In this document: positions 9,358-17,784 of the stretch, one piece after another | How positions within the stretch are numbered: position 1 is the first letter of the stretch | Layout: every line of letters begins with the position of its first letter | Origin: Mesorhizobium sp. CA8 | GTDB lineage: Bacteria; Pseudomonadota; Alphaproteobacteria; Rhizobiales; Rhizobiaceae | Assembly (NCBI RefSeq): GCF_020164955.1 | Contig: NZ_JAIUHG010000012.1 | Location: 1 to 64,000 of the forward strand | Direction: 5' to 3' | Length of the DNA stretch: 64,000 nucleotides | The notes under the pieces: model-generated | Database searches by the model: none | Seen by the model: only the letters and a program-made list of their open reading frames with translations | What the model was told of the DNA's origin: nothing | Made by a program: the position numbers and the translations under genes

Positions 9358-9963
9358 ATGAGCCTTGCCGACGTGAAATACCTGCCGGAAACCCCGGCGC
9401 ATGATGCCGAAATCGAAGCCATCAATGACGAGGCCTTCGGCCCCGGCCGTTTCGTTCTTGCCGCCTACAAGATCCGCGAGGCCGGTGGGCACGACCGCTC
9501 GATGTCCTTTGTCGCCGTCAAGGACGATAAGGTTATCGCTTCGGTGCGCATGACGCGCGTGGCCGCAGGCGCAGGTCGCGCCATGATGCTCGGCCCGCTT
9601 GCGGTGCGCCCGGCCTTCAAGAATCTCGGCATCGGCCGCAAGCTGGTCGCGATCGCGCTGGAGGCGGCCAGGAAGGCCGGTGCGCCTGCCGTCATTCTGG
9701 TTGGTGACGAACCATATTATGGACCGCTTGGCTTCAAGCGCTTCCCGCGCGGACAGATCACCATGCCGCGCCCGGTCGATCTCGACCGGCTGCTGTATCA
9801 CGAGATCAAGCCAGGCGCCGTCGCCCGCTTTGCCGGCGATGTCTGTCACGCCAACACGGCAAAGGTTGCGGAATTCGCCCCGGCCATGTCGCGTTCGACT
9901 GCGAGTGTGCAGCCGTCGATCGACCCGCCTATTGCGGTTGCGCCTCCTTTGCGCGCTTCGTAG
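9358..9963 (+). CDS. GNAT-family N-acetyltransferase
   Basis: The 201-residue protein has a GNAT acetyl-CoA-binding motif, LAVRPAFKNLGIGRKLV, in the middle, followed by the beta5-alpha4 segment VGDEPYYGPLGF. This pattern is typical of the YhbS-like branch. The C-terminal ~30 residues are low-complexity (Ser, Pro, Ala) and outside the fold. ATG 9358 starts the conserved region; a TTG at 9319 is possible. The next gene starts 27 bases after the stop, so this could be the first of a four-gene transcript reaching to 12752. The acetylated substrate is unknown. Confidence 0.85.
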   Translation: MSLADVKYLPETPAHDAEIEAINDEAFGPGRFVLAAYKIREAGGHDRSMSFVAVKDDKVIASVRMTRVAAGAGRAMMLGPLAVRPAFKNLGIGRKLVAIALEAARKAGAPAVILVGDEPYYGPLGFKRFPRGQITMPRPVDLDRLLYHEIKPGAVARFAGDVCHANTAKVAEFAPAMSRSTASVQPSIDPPIAVAPPLRAS

Positions 9964-9990
9964 CATAATCGCGAATCCTGGGAGGCCTGC

Positions 9991-10752
9991 ATGAACCCGA
10001 ACGGCCAGATCGCGATCGTCACCGGCGGCGGGTCGGGCCTTGGCGAGGCAACGGCGCGCGCCTTGGCGGCCAAGGGCGCCCGCGTCGCCATCCTCGACGT
10101 GGGCATCGAGCGCGCGGCGAAAGTTGCAGCCGAGATCGGCGGCGTTGCCGTCCAATGCGATGTCGGCAGCGGCGACAGCGCTACGGCCGCGATCGCCGAA
10201 GTGGCTGAAAAGCTTGGGCAGCCGCGCATCCTGGTCAATTGCGCCGGCATCGCCATCGGCATGAAGACGATCGGCAAGGACGGACCGCATTCGCTCGACC
10301 AGTATCGCAAGGTGATCGAGATCAACCTGATCGGCACCTTCAACATGATCCGCCTCGTTGCCGACCGGGCAGCGAAACTCGAACCGCTTGCCGGCGGCGA
10401 GCGCGGCGTCATCGTCAACACCGCATCCGTCGCCGCCTATGACGGCCAGATCGGCCAGGCGGCCTACGCGGCGTCCAAGGGCGGCGTCGTCGGCATGACG
10501 CTGCCCGTGGCGCGCGACCTGGCGCGGTCCGGCATCCGCGTCTGCACCATCGCGCCCGGCCTCTTCAAGACGCCGATGATGGCCGGCATGCCGCAGGAAG
10601 TGCAGGATTCGCTCGGCGCCTCCGTCCCCTTCCCGCCCCGGCTCGGCGAGCCGTCGGAATATGCGGCACTTGCCCTCCACATCGTCGAGAACCAAATGCT
10701 GAACGGCGAGACCATCCGCCTCGACGGCGCCATCCGCATGGCGCCGAAATAA
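9991..10752 (+). CDS. SDR-family dehydrogenase, 3-hydroxyacyl-CoA dehydrogenase type 2-like
   Basis: This 253-residue classical short-chain dehydrogenase has the NAD-binding TGGGSGLG motif at residues 11-18. It also has NCAG, the catalytic Ser in [14 protein letters not shown] and the YAASK catalytic pair. Overall spelling, including [10 protein letters not shown] and the [13 protein letters not shown] loop, matches the type 2 3-hydroxyacyl-CoA dehydrogenase branch used in branched-chain or short-chain acyl-CoA oxidation. GGGAGG precedes the ATG closely. The CaiB-type gene follows after 5 bases, so the two are almost certainly co-transcribed and may act on the same CoA ester. Confidence 0.88.
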   Translation: MNPNGQIAIVTGGGSGLGEATARALAAKGARVAILDVGIERAAKVAAEIGGVAVQCDVGSGDSATAAIAEVAEKLGQPRILVNCAGIAIGMKTIGKDGPHSLDQYRKVIEINLIGTFNMIRLVADRAAKLEPLAGGERGVIVNTASVAAYDGQIGQAAYAASKGGVVGMTLPVARDLARSGIRVCTIAPGLFKTPMMAGMPQEVQDSLGASVPFPPRLGEPSEYAALALHIVENQMLNGETIRLDGAIRMAPK

Positions 10753-10757
10753 GCGGG

Positions 10758-11945
10758 ATGGCTGGCTCGCCGACAGGCGCCGGTGCCTCTGCCGAAAAGA
10801 CCGGGCCGCTCGCCGGCCTGAAAGTGATCGAGATGGCCGGGCTTGGTCCGGTGCCGTTTGCCGCCCTGATGCTTTCCGAGATGGGCGCCGGGGTGCTGCG
10901 CATCGAACGCGCCGATGCCAGCCAGCCGCTTCTGAGCCTGCCGGAAGAATACGATCTCGACCGCTACGGCCGTTCCATACTCAAGCTCGACCTGAAGCGT
11001 CCGGCGGGCGCGGAACTGCTGCTGCGCCTTGCGGCAAAGGCCGACATCCTCGTCGAAGGCTTCCGCCCCGGCGTGATGGAACGGCTCGGGCTTGGGCCGG
11101 ATGTCGTTCTGCTGCGCAATCCGGCGCTGATCTATGGCCGCCTGACCGGTTTCGGCCAGGACGGGCCGCTGTCCGGGCGAGCCGGGCACGACATCAACTA
11201 TCTCGCCTATGCGGGCCTCTTGCATGCGGTCGGCAGGCAGGACGCGCCGCCGGTGCCGCCGCTCAACCTCGTCGCCGATCAAGGCGGCGGCGCCATGATG
11301 CTGGTCGCAGGCCTGCTCGCCGCCCTTTTCCAGCGTTCCCTGACCGGCAAGGGCCAGGTGATCGATGCCTCGATGATCGAGGGAGCCTCGATGCTCGCCG
11401 CGCCGATCCACGCCTACATGGCGGCGGGTCTCTGGAGCGACAGGCGCGGCGAGAACCTGCTCGATTCCGGTGCGCCGTTCTACGATACTTATGAGACGGC
11501 TGACGCAAGGCACATTGCCGTCGGCGGCCTCGAACCGCGCTTCTTCGCCGAATTCGCCAGGCTGCTGCCGCTCGACAATCATTTTGTCCGCAGCCAGTAC
11601 GACAGGTCGTCGTGGCCCGCGATGCGCGCCGCCATTGCTGGCCGGGTCATGGAAAGGACGCGCGACGAGTGGGCCGGGCTTTTCGCCGCGACCGATGCCT
11701 GCGTGGCGCCCGTGCTGTCACTGGTCGAAGCCAGGAACCACCCGCACAATCGCGCCAGGCAAAGCTTCGTGACGTTGGGTGGTCTCCAGCGTCCGGCGCC
11801 CGCGCCGCGTTTCTCGCAAAACCCGCAGACTCTTGCCGCGGCGCCGGCCGCCGCCGATCGCCAGCCCGCGGGCATATTGACCCGTTTCGGCTTGAGCGAA
11901 GAGGAAGTCGGACCCCTTGCAAAGGCGGATGTAATAGGCCGATAA
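10758..11945 (+). CDS. CaiB/BaiF family protein, alpha-methylacyl-CoA racemase-like
   Basis: The 395-residue protein belongs to the CaiB/BaiF (family III CoA-transferase) fold. It carries the racemase-type GHDINY motif, whose His is the catalytic base in alpha-methylacyl-CoA racemases, and LVADQGGG, which supplies the catalytic Asp. It also has FRPGVMERLGLG and VIDASMIEGA. These favour a 2-methylacyl-CoA epimerase over a CoA-transferase, though annotation in this family is often uncertain. Five bases separate it from the upstream 3-hydroxyacyl-CoA dehydrogenase-like gene, supporting a joint role in branched acyl-CoA breakdown. Confidence 0.87.
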   Translation: MAGSPTGAGASAEKTGPLAGLKVIEMAGLGPVPFAALMLSEMGAGVLRIERADASQPLLSLPEEYDLDRYGRSILKLDLKRPAGAELLLRLAAKADILVEGFRPGVMERLGLGPDVVLLRNPALIYGRLTGFGQDGPLSGRAGHDINYLAYAGLLHAVGRQDAPPVPPLNLVADQGGGAMMLVAGLLAALFQRSLTGKGQVIDASMIEGASMLAAPIHAYMAAGLWSDRRGENLLDSGAPFYDTYETADARHIAVGGLEPRFFAEFARLLPLDNHFVRSQYDRSSWPAMRAAIAGRVMERTRDEWAGLFAATDACVAPVLSLVEARNHPHNRARQSFVTLGGLQRPAPAPRFSQNPQTLAAAPAAADRQPAGILTRFGLSEEEVGPLAKADVIGR

Positions 11946-11981
11946 CCGGAGAACAGAAATCAACTTATCTCGGGTGAGCTT

Positions 11982-12752
11982 GTGACCGAACCGAAGAAGG
12001 ATGTCGTCCGCGAGACCGACGCCGAGGCGATCAGGCTGGCGAAAACCCTGATCCGCTCGGCGCGTTTCGGCGCGCTCGCGGCGATCGAGCCCGGCACCGG
12101 CGCGCCGCTGGCGAGCCGGGTTGGCGTCGCTACCGACATCGATGGCGCGCCGCTGATCCTGATCTCGATGCTGTCCGCGCACACCGGGGCGTTGCTCGCC
12201 GATCCGCGCTGTTCGCTGCTGCTTGGCGAGCCCGGCAAGGGCGATCCGCTGGCGCATCCGCGCATCAGCCTAGCGTGCCGCGCCCTGCGGCTGGAACGGG
12301 GATCGGCCGATCAGATCCGAGCCGAACGGCGCTACCTCAACCGCAATCCGAAAGCGAAGCTCTACGCCGGGCTAAGCGACTTCTCATTCTTCCGGCTCGA
12401 GCCCGAGCGCGCCAGCCTGAACGGCGGCTTCGGCAAGGCCTTTCTTCTTGACCGCGACGATTTCATGACCGGTCCCGCCCTTGTCGAAGAGTTCGCCGGC
12501 AGCGAGCAGGCGGCGCTCGATCACATGAATGCCGATCATCGCGACGCGCTTGCCCTTTATGCCCGCCATTTCGGTCGTGCCGAAGGTGATGGCTGGATCG
12601 CCACCGGCTTCGACCCCGACGGCATGGATCTCGCCACCGCGGATGCGGCCTGTCGGATCTTCTTTCCCCAGCCTTTGCAAACCGCGCGCGAATTGCGTTC
12701 CGTGCTGGTCGAGATGGCCAAGGCGGGACGCGCAGCAGAGCAAGAGCGATAG
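11982..12752 (+). CDS. HugZ-like heme oxygenase/PPOX-fold protein with DUF2470 domain
   Basis: The 256-residue protein has an N-terminal split-barrel of the pyridoxamine-phosphate-oxidase type (SARFGALAAIEPGTGAPLAS). Its C-terminal DUF2470 domain opens with DHMNADHRDAL. This pair is found in HugZ-family heme-binding or heme-degrading proteins. Whether it degrades heme or only binds flavin or heme cannot be told here. No iron-uptake genes are close. The start is GTG at 11982, 36 bases after the CaiB-like stop, so the gene may end that transcript. Confidence 0.8.
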   Translation: MTEPKKDVVRETDAEAIRLAKTLIRSARFGALAAIEPGTGAPLASRVGVATDIDGAPLILISMLSAHTGALLADPRCSLLLGEPGKGDPLAHPRISLACRALRLERGSADQIRAERRYLNRNPKAKLYAGLSDFSFFRLEPERASLNGGFGKAFLLDRDDFMTGPALVEEFAGSEQAALDHMNADHRDALALYARHFGRAEGDGWIATGFDPDGMDLATADAACRIFFPQPLQTARELRSVLVEMAKAGRAAEQER

Positions 12753-12873
12753 TTGATCGCGCGCCGGCGAAAGCAACGCTTGAGATTTAAACGAAATGAT
12801 CTACCTTTGTTACGGCGCTGATTCAGAAGCGCCCATCGACATCTGAACATTGTGGATTCAGGCGCCATTGCCC

Positions 12874-12885
12874 CCTGGCGCCAGG
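12874..12885. promoter_or_regulatory. 12-bp perfect palindrome upstream of the ArsR gene
   Basis: CCTGGCGCCAGG at 12874-12885 lies 25 bases before the regulator start at 12911. GGCGCC is repeated just upstream (12861-12866). A symmetrical site this close to an ArsR-type gene is a plausible autoregulatory operator, but the site is GC-rich, unlike typical ArsR operators. Confidence 0.3.
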
Positions 12886-12910
12886 ATGAGCCAGGACCCT
12901 TGGGGGATCT

Positions 12911-13249
12911 ATGATCTCAAATAAGCTTATCGCCAATGCGGAATCGGCAGCCGCGTTTCTCACTCTCATGGGCAACGAAAAGCGCCTCCTGATCGTGGCC
13001 TATCTGATGGATGGCGAAATGTCGGTCGGCGCCATCGCCGAAAAGGTGCAGCTCAGCCAGTCGGCTCTGTCGCAGCATCTCGCCAAGCTGAGGGGACTCG
13101 ATCTCGTCGAGACCCGGCGCGACCGCCAGATGATCTATTATTCCTGCAAATCCGAAGCGGTGCGCGAATTGCTGCGCATGCTGGAAGGCATTTTCGGCGA
13201 AGGCGATCTTTCCCAGATGGCCTACCGGTTGCGCCGCGCCGGGGCTTGA
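12911..13249 (+). CDS. ArsR-family winged-helix regulator, NolR/BigR-like
   Basis: This 112-residue protein is a compact ArsR-family regulator. The recognition helix reads LSQSALSQHLAKLR and is followed by a beta wing (LVETRRDRQMIYYSC). The opening AAAFLTLMGNEKRLLIVAYL resembles NolR and BigR of rhizobia. Only one Cys is present (in YYSCKS) and the metal-binding CxC of true metal sensors is absent, so it probably does not sense metals in the usual way. GGGGGATCT precedes the ATG. The next gene starts 51 bases downstream; its methyltransferase function gives no clue to the regulon. Confidence 0.88.
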   Translation: MISNKLIANAESAAAFLTLMGNEKRLLIVAYLMDGEMSVGAIAEKVQLSQSALSQHLAKLRGLDLVETRRDRQMIYYSCKSEAVRELLRMLEGIFGEGDLSQMAYRLRRAGA

Positions 13250-13300
13250 CCCGCGGTTCCAGTCGCTCATACCTCGCCGACAACTCTCGGCGAGGCATGC

Positions 13301-14098
13301 ATGAACCTCATCCCTATCGACGATCCCCAGGACCCGCGCGTCGCCGCTTATCTCGACATTCGCGAGCGCGACCTCGTCGGCCGGCACGGCCGCTTCGTCG
13401 CCGAGGGCAAGGTGGTGCTCGACCTCCTGTTGTCGACGGGGCGCTTCGCCGCCGCGTCTGCCCTCATCCTCGAAAACAGACTGGCTGGCGTGCAGGGGAT
13501 CTTGCGTAAGGCGCCGCCGGATTTTCCGGTCTATGTCGCCGCCGGTGAGGTCATGGACCGGATCGCCGGCTTCCACATGCACCGCGGCATCCTGGCGGTC
13601 GGCATACGGGGCGCGCCGGCACCCGCCGAAATTCTGGTGGAAACCTTGCCTCGGCGGGCGTTGGCCGTCGTCCTGGTCAGCATATCCAATCACGACAATA
13701 TGGGGGCGATCTTCCGCAACGCCGCGGCCTTCGGCGCGGACGCGGTGCTGCTCGACCGGACCTGCTGCGATCCGCTCTACCGCAAGGCAATCCGTGTTTC
13801 GGTCGGCGCGGCGCTGAAGGTTCCCTTCGCCTTCTTCGGCGATACCGCAGCCCTCACCGCGACGCTCGATCGGCTTGGCTTCAGCCAGTTCGCGCTATCG
13901 CCGGGCGGCACCACAGACATCCGGACTGCGCAAAATTCGGCCAGGCTGGCGCTCTATCTCGGCGCCGAAGGCGAAGGCCTGTCCCAAGACCTGCTTGCCC
14001 GGTTGCGCACGGTACGGATCAACATGGCGGAAGGCTTCGAAAGCCTGAACGTCGCGGCCGCGTCGGCGATCGCCCTGCATCATTTTTCAAACCGCTAG
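13301..14098 (+). CDS. TrmH/SpoU-family RNA 2'-O-methyltransferase
   Basis: The 265-residue protein has the three SPOUT motifs in order: NHDNMGAIFRNAAAFGAD, LYLGAEGEGL and INMAEGFESLNVAAA. These form the trefoil knot that binds S-adenosylmethionine and the catalytic Arg and Asn. The N-terminal substrate-binding domain (RFVAEGKVVLDLLL) resembles TrmH/RlmB relatives. It methylates ribose 2'-OH in rRNA or tRNA; the exact site cannot be assigned. GGCGAGG precedes the ATG at 13301. Confidence 0.9.
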   Translation: MNLIPIDDPQDPRVAAYLDIRERDLVGRHGRFVAEGKVVLDLLLSTGRFAAASALILENRLAGVQGILRKAPPDFPVYVAAGEVMDRIAGFHMHRGILAVGIRGAPAPAEILVETLPRRALAVVLVSISNHDNMGAIFRNAAAFGADAVLLDRTCCDPLYRKAIRVSVGAALKVPFAFFGDTAALTATLDRLGFSQFALSPGGTTDIRTAQNSARLALYLGAEGEGLSQDLLARLRTVRINMAEGFESLNVAAASAIALHHFSNR

Positions 14099-14185
14099 CG
14101 GTCCCGACCTGGACCGCACAGCTGCAACGCTTTGAGGTGTCGAGATTCGGTCAGGCCGAGTCGAAAATGGCGGTTTGCGAGAACC

Positions 14186-14296
14186 GGCCTACGCCGGCCG
14201 TAGCCTTCATAGGGCAAAGACACTTGTGAGGGCTTCGGCCAGCGCAGGCCGGAAGCGCAGGAAGCCGGCATTTGCAGGCCGGCCTCACCTGAATAT
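14186..14296. repeat. GCCGG-core inverted repeats between convergent genes
   Basis: Between the SpoU gene and the convergent coiled-coil gene, GGCCTACG-CCGG-CCGTAGCC (14186-14205) is a near-perfect hairpin. Further arms AGGCCGG and CCGGCCT lie about 35 bases apart downstream, with GCCGG between. Such short, GC-rich, imperfect palindromes between convergent genes resemble REP-type elements. A role in ending transcription from both sides is possible. No other gene is seen in 14099-14305. Confidence 0.4.
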
Positions 14297-14305
14297 CAAC
14301 ACACC

Positions 14306-15448
14306 TCAGTTGGACGAGCCGGCTTTCTGCAAAGCCCTCACGCGGTCGGCAAGGCTGAGGCCGCGCCCAGTTTGCTGCCCCTCGCCCGCCAGTGCCTTGG
14401 CGATGGGCGAGTCCGGCCCATCGAGCTTCATCGTCAGATTGACGACCTCGGCCGCCAGTTCGTTCATCTGTTCGCGAAGACCGGCGCCGGAGCGTGCGTC
14501 GCCCGCCGATTCGGGCATTGCCGTCCCCGAAGCGGCAAGATCGATTTTCAGCCGCTTATTCTCACGCGCCAGCGCCGTCAGCCTTGCCTCCAGCCGTTCC
14601 CGGTCGCCGTCGAGCTTGGCGATTGCCTTGTCGACATCGTCACTTTTCACATCCGAGCCGGCAGCCAGTCGCGCGACGCCGTTTGGCACAGCGGTCTCCT
14701 TCGAACGTTCGCGCATTCGAGCGAGTTCCTTCTCGCGCCGGTCGAGCTTTTCCTCGCGGTCGGCAAGCGTGGCGAGCAGCCGCTCCACCTTCTTCTCGAG
14801 CTCGGCCGTTTTCTTCTTCTCGACTTTCAACGCTTCGCGCGCGGCCTTGCTTTCGGATGCGATTTCCTGGTTGCGCCGGTCCGCCTCCTTGCGCTGGCCT
14901 TTGAGCAACGCGATATCGCTGGCGAGCTTTTCCAGCTCGGATTCGCGCGCGACCAGCTCGATCTGGCGGTTGGAGGACGAGAAGCTGGCGTCGTCATACA
15001 TCTGCTCGAGCTTTTGCAGGTCCAGCGTGCGCTTCTCCAAAGCCCGCTCCGTCTGTGCGAGCTTTTCCGACAGGCGGTGCAGATCCTCCTCGCGCTGCCT
15101 GAGCTCCGCATTTTTGGCCTGCAGATCGGAGAGCGCCTGGTTCTTATCCTTCTTTTCAACCGCGAGCCCCTTCAAGGCCTCGCGCCCGCGACCGATCTCG
15201 ACGAGTTGTTCGGCTACCTTCTCCTGCAGATTCTTGACGGTAATCTCCAGCCGGCGCGTAGTCATGGCATATTCCGCACGGACCCGGTCCTTGTCCGCCT
15301 GGATCTCGGCTTGTGTCAGCGGTAACGAAGCCTCGATGCGCCTGCGCGTCAGGACAACGGCCCGTCGCCAGACCGCCGGCGCGACTAGCGTCACGAGAAA
15401 AACGGCGCAAAGGAAGCCGAGTACGAAGAACAGGACCGACTGGACCAA
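14306..15448 (-). CDS. Membrane-anchored coiled-coil protein of unknown function
   Basis: One N-terminal membrane helix (about residues 4-24) is followed by a basic stretch and then roughly 280 residues of heptad-rich coiled coil full of Lys, Glu, Leu and Arg. The C-terminal ~60 residues form a separate short region (ADRVRALQKAGSSN end). The pattern suggests a bitopic protein with a long cytoplasmic or periplasmic rod, as in division, polarity or envelope scaffolds. I do not recognise a named family. It lies next to eipA and the CtrA cluster, 134 bases from eipA on the same strand, so a link to the envelope or cell cycle is possible. Confidence 0.8.
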   Translation of the reverse strand: MVQSVLFFVLGFLCAVFLVTLVAPAVWRRAVVLTRRRIEASLPLTQAEIQADKDRVRAEYAMTTRRLEITVKNLQEKVAEQLVEIGRGREALKGLAVEKKDKNQALSDLQAKNAELRQREEDLHRLSEKLAQTERALEKRTLDLQKLEQMYDDASFSSSNRQIELVARESELEKLASDIALLKGQRKEADRRNQEIASESKAAREALKVEKKKTAELEKKVERLLATLADREEKLDRREKELARMRERSKETAVPNGVARLAAGSDVKSDDVDKAIAKLDGDRERLEARLTALARENKRLKIDLAASGTAMPESAGDARSGAGLREQMNELAAEVVNLTMKLDGPDSPIAKALAGEGQQTGRGLSLADRVRALQKAGSSN

Positions 15449-15582
15449 GGCGTGCTATCCACTTTAAGGAGCGGCAATCGCAGGATTGTGCCGCCTTGGC
15501 ATGGCGGAAATTCAACGCGGCGGCAAGAGCTTGCCGCGGCGCGATCAGCACAGCCCGAGCGGTTGTCGCGAGCGCAATCCGA

Positions 15583-16164
15583 TCAGAACGGGTTCCAGGT
15601 CGGCCTTTCGGTGAGCTTCAGATAGCCGAGATTGACCCCGAGACGGGCACCGACGCCGGTGCGGATCGGCACGAGCAGCACCCGGTTGCTCTGCAGCACG
15701 TTGAAGCCGACGCCGGCGATGACATAGGCGGAGCCGGCAACGCCGCCGAAGCGGTTATAGAGGCTGCTGATGTCGTCGAGGTTGTAGACCAGCATCATCA
15801 CCCGGGAGCCCTCGCCGCCGAAATCCCAGCCGAGCGAAGGACCTTGCCAGAACACCTTATGGTCGCCGGCGTTCTTGGTGTAGAGCGTCCCCTCGCCATA
15901 GGTCAGGCCGCCGATCAGGGCGCCAGATCCTTCCTCGCCGAGCAGGTAGCCATTGGGCAGGCCATAGGAGGCAAAGATCTTCTCGACGACGGTGGCCAGG
16001 CCGCCGGACGTCTCGCCGAAGAATTTATGACCGGAATCGACGATTTCCTGAGCGGTGTACTGCTGAGCCCGCGACGCTGAGGTCGAAAGGACCAGAGCCG
16101 CCAGGAGTGTGATGGTCATGGTGAGGACACGGACGAACGTCCGGTCGTAGTATCGGGAAAACAT
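15583..16164 (-). CDS. eipA: EipA-like periplasmic DUF1134 protein
   Basis: The 193-residue protein has a signal peptide (MTITLLAALVLSTSASRAQ). The mature DUF1134 domain includes SGGLATVVEKIFASYGLPNG, LGEEGSGALIGGLTYGEG and WQGPSLGWDFGGEGSRVMML. DUF1134 is the family of Brucella EipA, an eight-stranded beta-barrel periplasmic protein needed for envelope-stress resistance and directly activated by CtrA. Here the gene is 1.6 kb from ctrA and a near-consensus CtrA half-site lies at 16272-16279. Start: ATG 16164; a second Met at residue 16 opens the hydrophobic core of the signal and may be the true start. Confidence 0.88.
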   Translation of the reverse strand: MFSRYYDRTFVRVLTMTITLLAALVLSTSASRAQQYTAQEIVDSGHKFFGETSGGLATVVEKIFASYGLPNGYLLGEEGSGALIGGLTYGEGTLYTKNAGDHKVFWQGPSLGWDFGGEGSRVMMLVYNLDDISSLYNRFGGVAGSAYVIAGVGFNVLQSNRVLLVPIRTGVGARLGVNLGYLKLTERPTWNPF

Positions 16165-16499
16165 GCTTCCAATCTCCGTCAGGGAGCACTTTCGCCGACG
16201 CCTCGCACCCCTGCGGCTCTTGCCGGCCGTTCAGGGTGGCTATCCCGTGCAAATTATGCCGTAATCCTTTTTCAACCATTAAGCTCCCACACGAAGATGG
16301 CGGTTCGAAGGCTGCACTTGCGTCTCGGCGGCGGGTTTCCCCCGCGAACACACCATTTTCGCCGTCGACAATTTTGGATTTGTTGATGCGCGCGCGGGCC
16401 CTGTGTATTCAGAAAGCGTTGGAAAGAGCGTGATTCGTGTTGGCAGGCGCGAAACTGTCGCTCGGCCATGAACAAGTGACTTAAGCAGGGATTTCGCCG
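16165..16499. promoter_or_regulatory. Divergent eipA-chpT regulatory region
   Basis: This 335-base gap contains no convincing gene. TCAACCAT at 16272-16279 matches the CtrA half-site TTAACCAT with one change and lies about 110 bases before eipA. One GANTC site (GATTC) is at 16432-16436, 64 bases before chpT. ATTA-TGCCG-TAAT lies at 16253-16265. These fit cell-cycle control, but only the short motifs are seen and no strong promoter is evident. Confidence 0.4.
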
Positions 16500-17129
16500 A
16501 TGGCCGAGCTTTTCACCCTTTCCGCGCCTGATCTCGCGGCGCTGCTTTGCAGCCGCGTCTGCCACGACATCATTTCGCCGGTGGGCGCAATCAACAACGG
16601 CCTCGAACTGCTCGACGAGGGCGGCGCCGACGAAGACGCCATGAAGCTCATTCGCCAGAGCGCCAAGAACGCCTCGGCCCGGCTGCAGTTTGCCCGCATC
16701 GCCTTCGGCGCCGCGGGCTCCGCCGGCATGATGATCGACACCGGCGATGCCGAGGCCGTGGCCATTGCCTTCTTGAAGAACGAAAAGCCGGAACTGGTTT
16801 GGAACGGCCCCCGGGCACTCCTGCCCAAGAACAAGGTCAAGCTGCTGCTCAACCTCATTCTCGTCGCCAACGCGGCCATACCGCGCGGCGGCAAGCTAGT
16901 GATCACGCTGGAGAGTCTCGAAACCGAGCCGCGTTTTTCGCTGTCGGCCCGCGGCCCGATGCTGCGCGTGCCGCCGAAGTTCCTCGAACTGCATTCCGGC
17001 CACAAGCCGGAGGAGCCGATCGACGCCCATTCGGTCCAGCCTTACTACACGCTGCTTCTGGCGCGTGAGGCCAATATGACGATCTCGATCCACGCGACAG
17101 CCGACGAGATCGTGCTGACGGCTGCATAA
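16500..17129 (+). CDS. chpT: Histidine phosphotransferase ChpT
   Basis: ChpT passes phosphate from the hybrid kinase CckA to CtrA and CpdR, controlling the alphaproteobacterial cell cycle. The 209-residue protein opens with the diagnostic helix CSRVCHDIISPVGAINNGLE, placing the phosphorylated His at residue 22. The rest forms a degenerate kinase-like domain that has lost ATP-binding boxes, as in known ChpT. Length is normal. The ATG follows GGGATTTCGCCG. The receiver gene and ctrA follow within 1.4 kb, so source and target of the phosphorelay are neighbours. cckA and cpdR are not in the window. Confidence 0.93.
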   Translation: MAELFTLSAPDLAALLCSRVCHDIISPVGAINNGLELLDEGGADEDAMKLIRQSAKNASARLQFARIAFGAAGSAGMMIDTGDAEAVAIAFLKNEKPELVWNGPRALLPKNKVKLLLNLILVANAAIPRGGKLVITLESLETEPRFSLSARGPMLRVPPKFLELHSGHKPEEPIDAHSVQPYYTLLLAREANMTISIHATADEIVLTAA

Positions 17130-17347
17130 GAAAAGCCGAAATATCCTTTACCGCTGATGTTTTGTGCTGGCAGTGCAGGTCGAGCAATGCCAGCCGCAAT
17201 CCATGTAACGGCGCCACGAGCCGCGCGATGTGCCTGTTTGGAAAAACTTTACCTAACGGCTTTTCGGCTTCTTTACCGGATTGGGCTATGGTGCTTTCCG
17301 GTTACCCGGAGGTTGCCGGTTCTGCAGATGGCGAAGAGGACCCAGAC

Positions 17348-17716
17348 ATGAAGCGCTGCCTGTTCGTCGATAATTCGAGCGTCATCAGGAAGGTCGCAAA
17401 ACGCATTCTTGGCGGCTCGGATCTGATTGTCATCGAGGCGTCGACCGGGGTCGAGGCTGCCGAAATCTGCGCCGGCGACATGCCGGACGTGATTGTCATC
17501 GACGGTGGGCTTGCCGATATCCAGGCGGTCGATCTCATTCGCCGCATCCGCGCCATCGAAACTCCCGTCAAGCCGCAGATCCTGGTCTCGCTTGTCGAGG
17601 TCGACGTCGCGGCGATCATGCGCGCCAAGCGGGCCGGCGCTCAAGGCTATCTGCTGAAGCCCTTCAACCGCGCGCAACTGCTCGAAAGCTTCCGTTTCCT
17701 CAAGATCGCCGCCTGA
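17348..17716 (+). CDS. Single-domain response regulator (CheY-like receiver)
   Basis: The 122-residue protein is a lone receiver domain. The acidic pocket has Asp8 with Asn9 in place of the second acid (FVDNSS). The phosphoacceptor is Asp52 (VIVIDGG), the switch residue is Ser81 and the conserved Lys is Lys104 (YLLKPF). No output domain is present. ATG 17348 follows GAAGAGGAC; upstream sequence in frame is not protein-like. It sits between chpT and ctrA and ends at a terminator shared with ctrA. Placement suggests it takes phosphate from, or competes in, the CckA-ChpT relay, like DivK or CpdR, but it is not either of these by sequence. Confidence 0.88.
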   Translation: MKRCLFVDNSSVIRKVAKRILGGSDLIVIEASTGVEAAEICAGDMPDVIVIDGGLADIQAVDLIRRIRAIETPVKPQILVSLVEVDVAAIMRAKRAGAQGYLLKPFNRAQLLESFRFLKIAA

Positions 17717-17730
17717 TTCGCGGCAACCGA

Positions 17731-17771
17731 TTCGAACAAAAAACCCGGCCGGAGCCGGGTTTTCGTTCGAA
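17731..17771. terminator. Bidirectional intrinsic terminator between the receiver gene and ctrA
   Basis: AACCCGGC and GCCGGGTT form a GC-rich stem around CGGA. A T-rich stretch lies on the right and an A-rich stretch on the left, and outer TTCGAAC/GTTCGAA arms extend the stem. It can end transcription from both the plus-strand receiver gene and minus-strand ctrA. Confidence 0.85.
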
Positions 17772-17784
17772 TCACTTGGATCGC

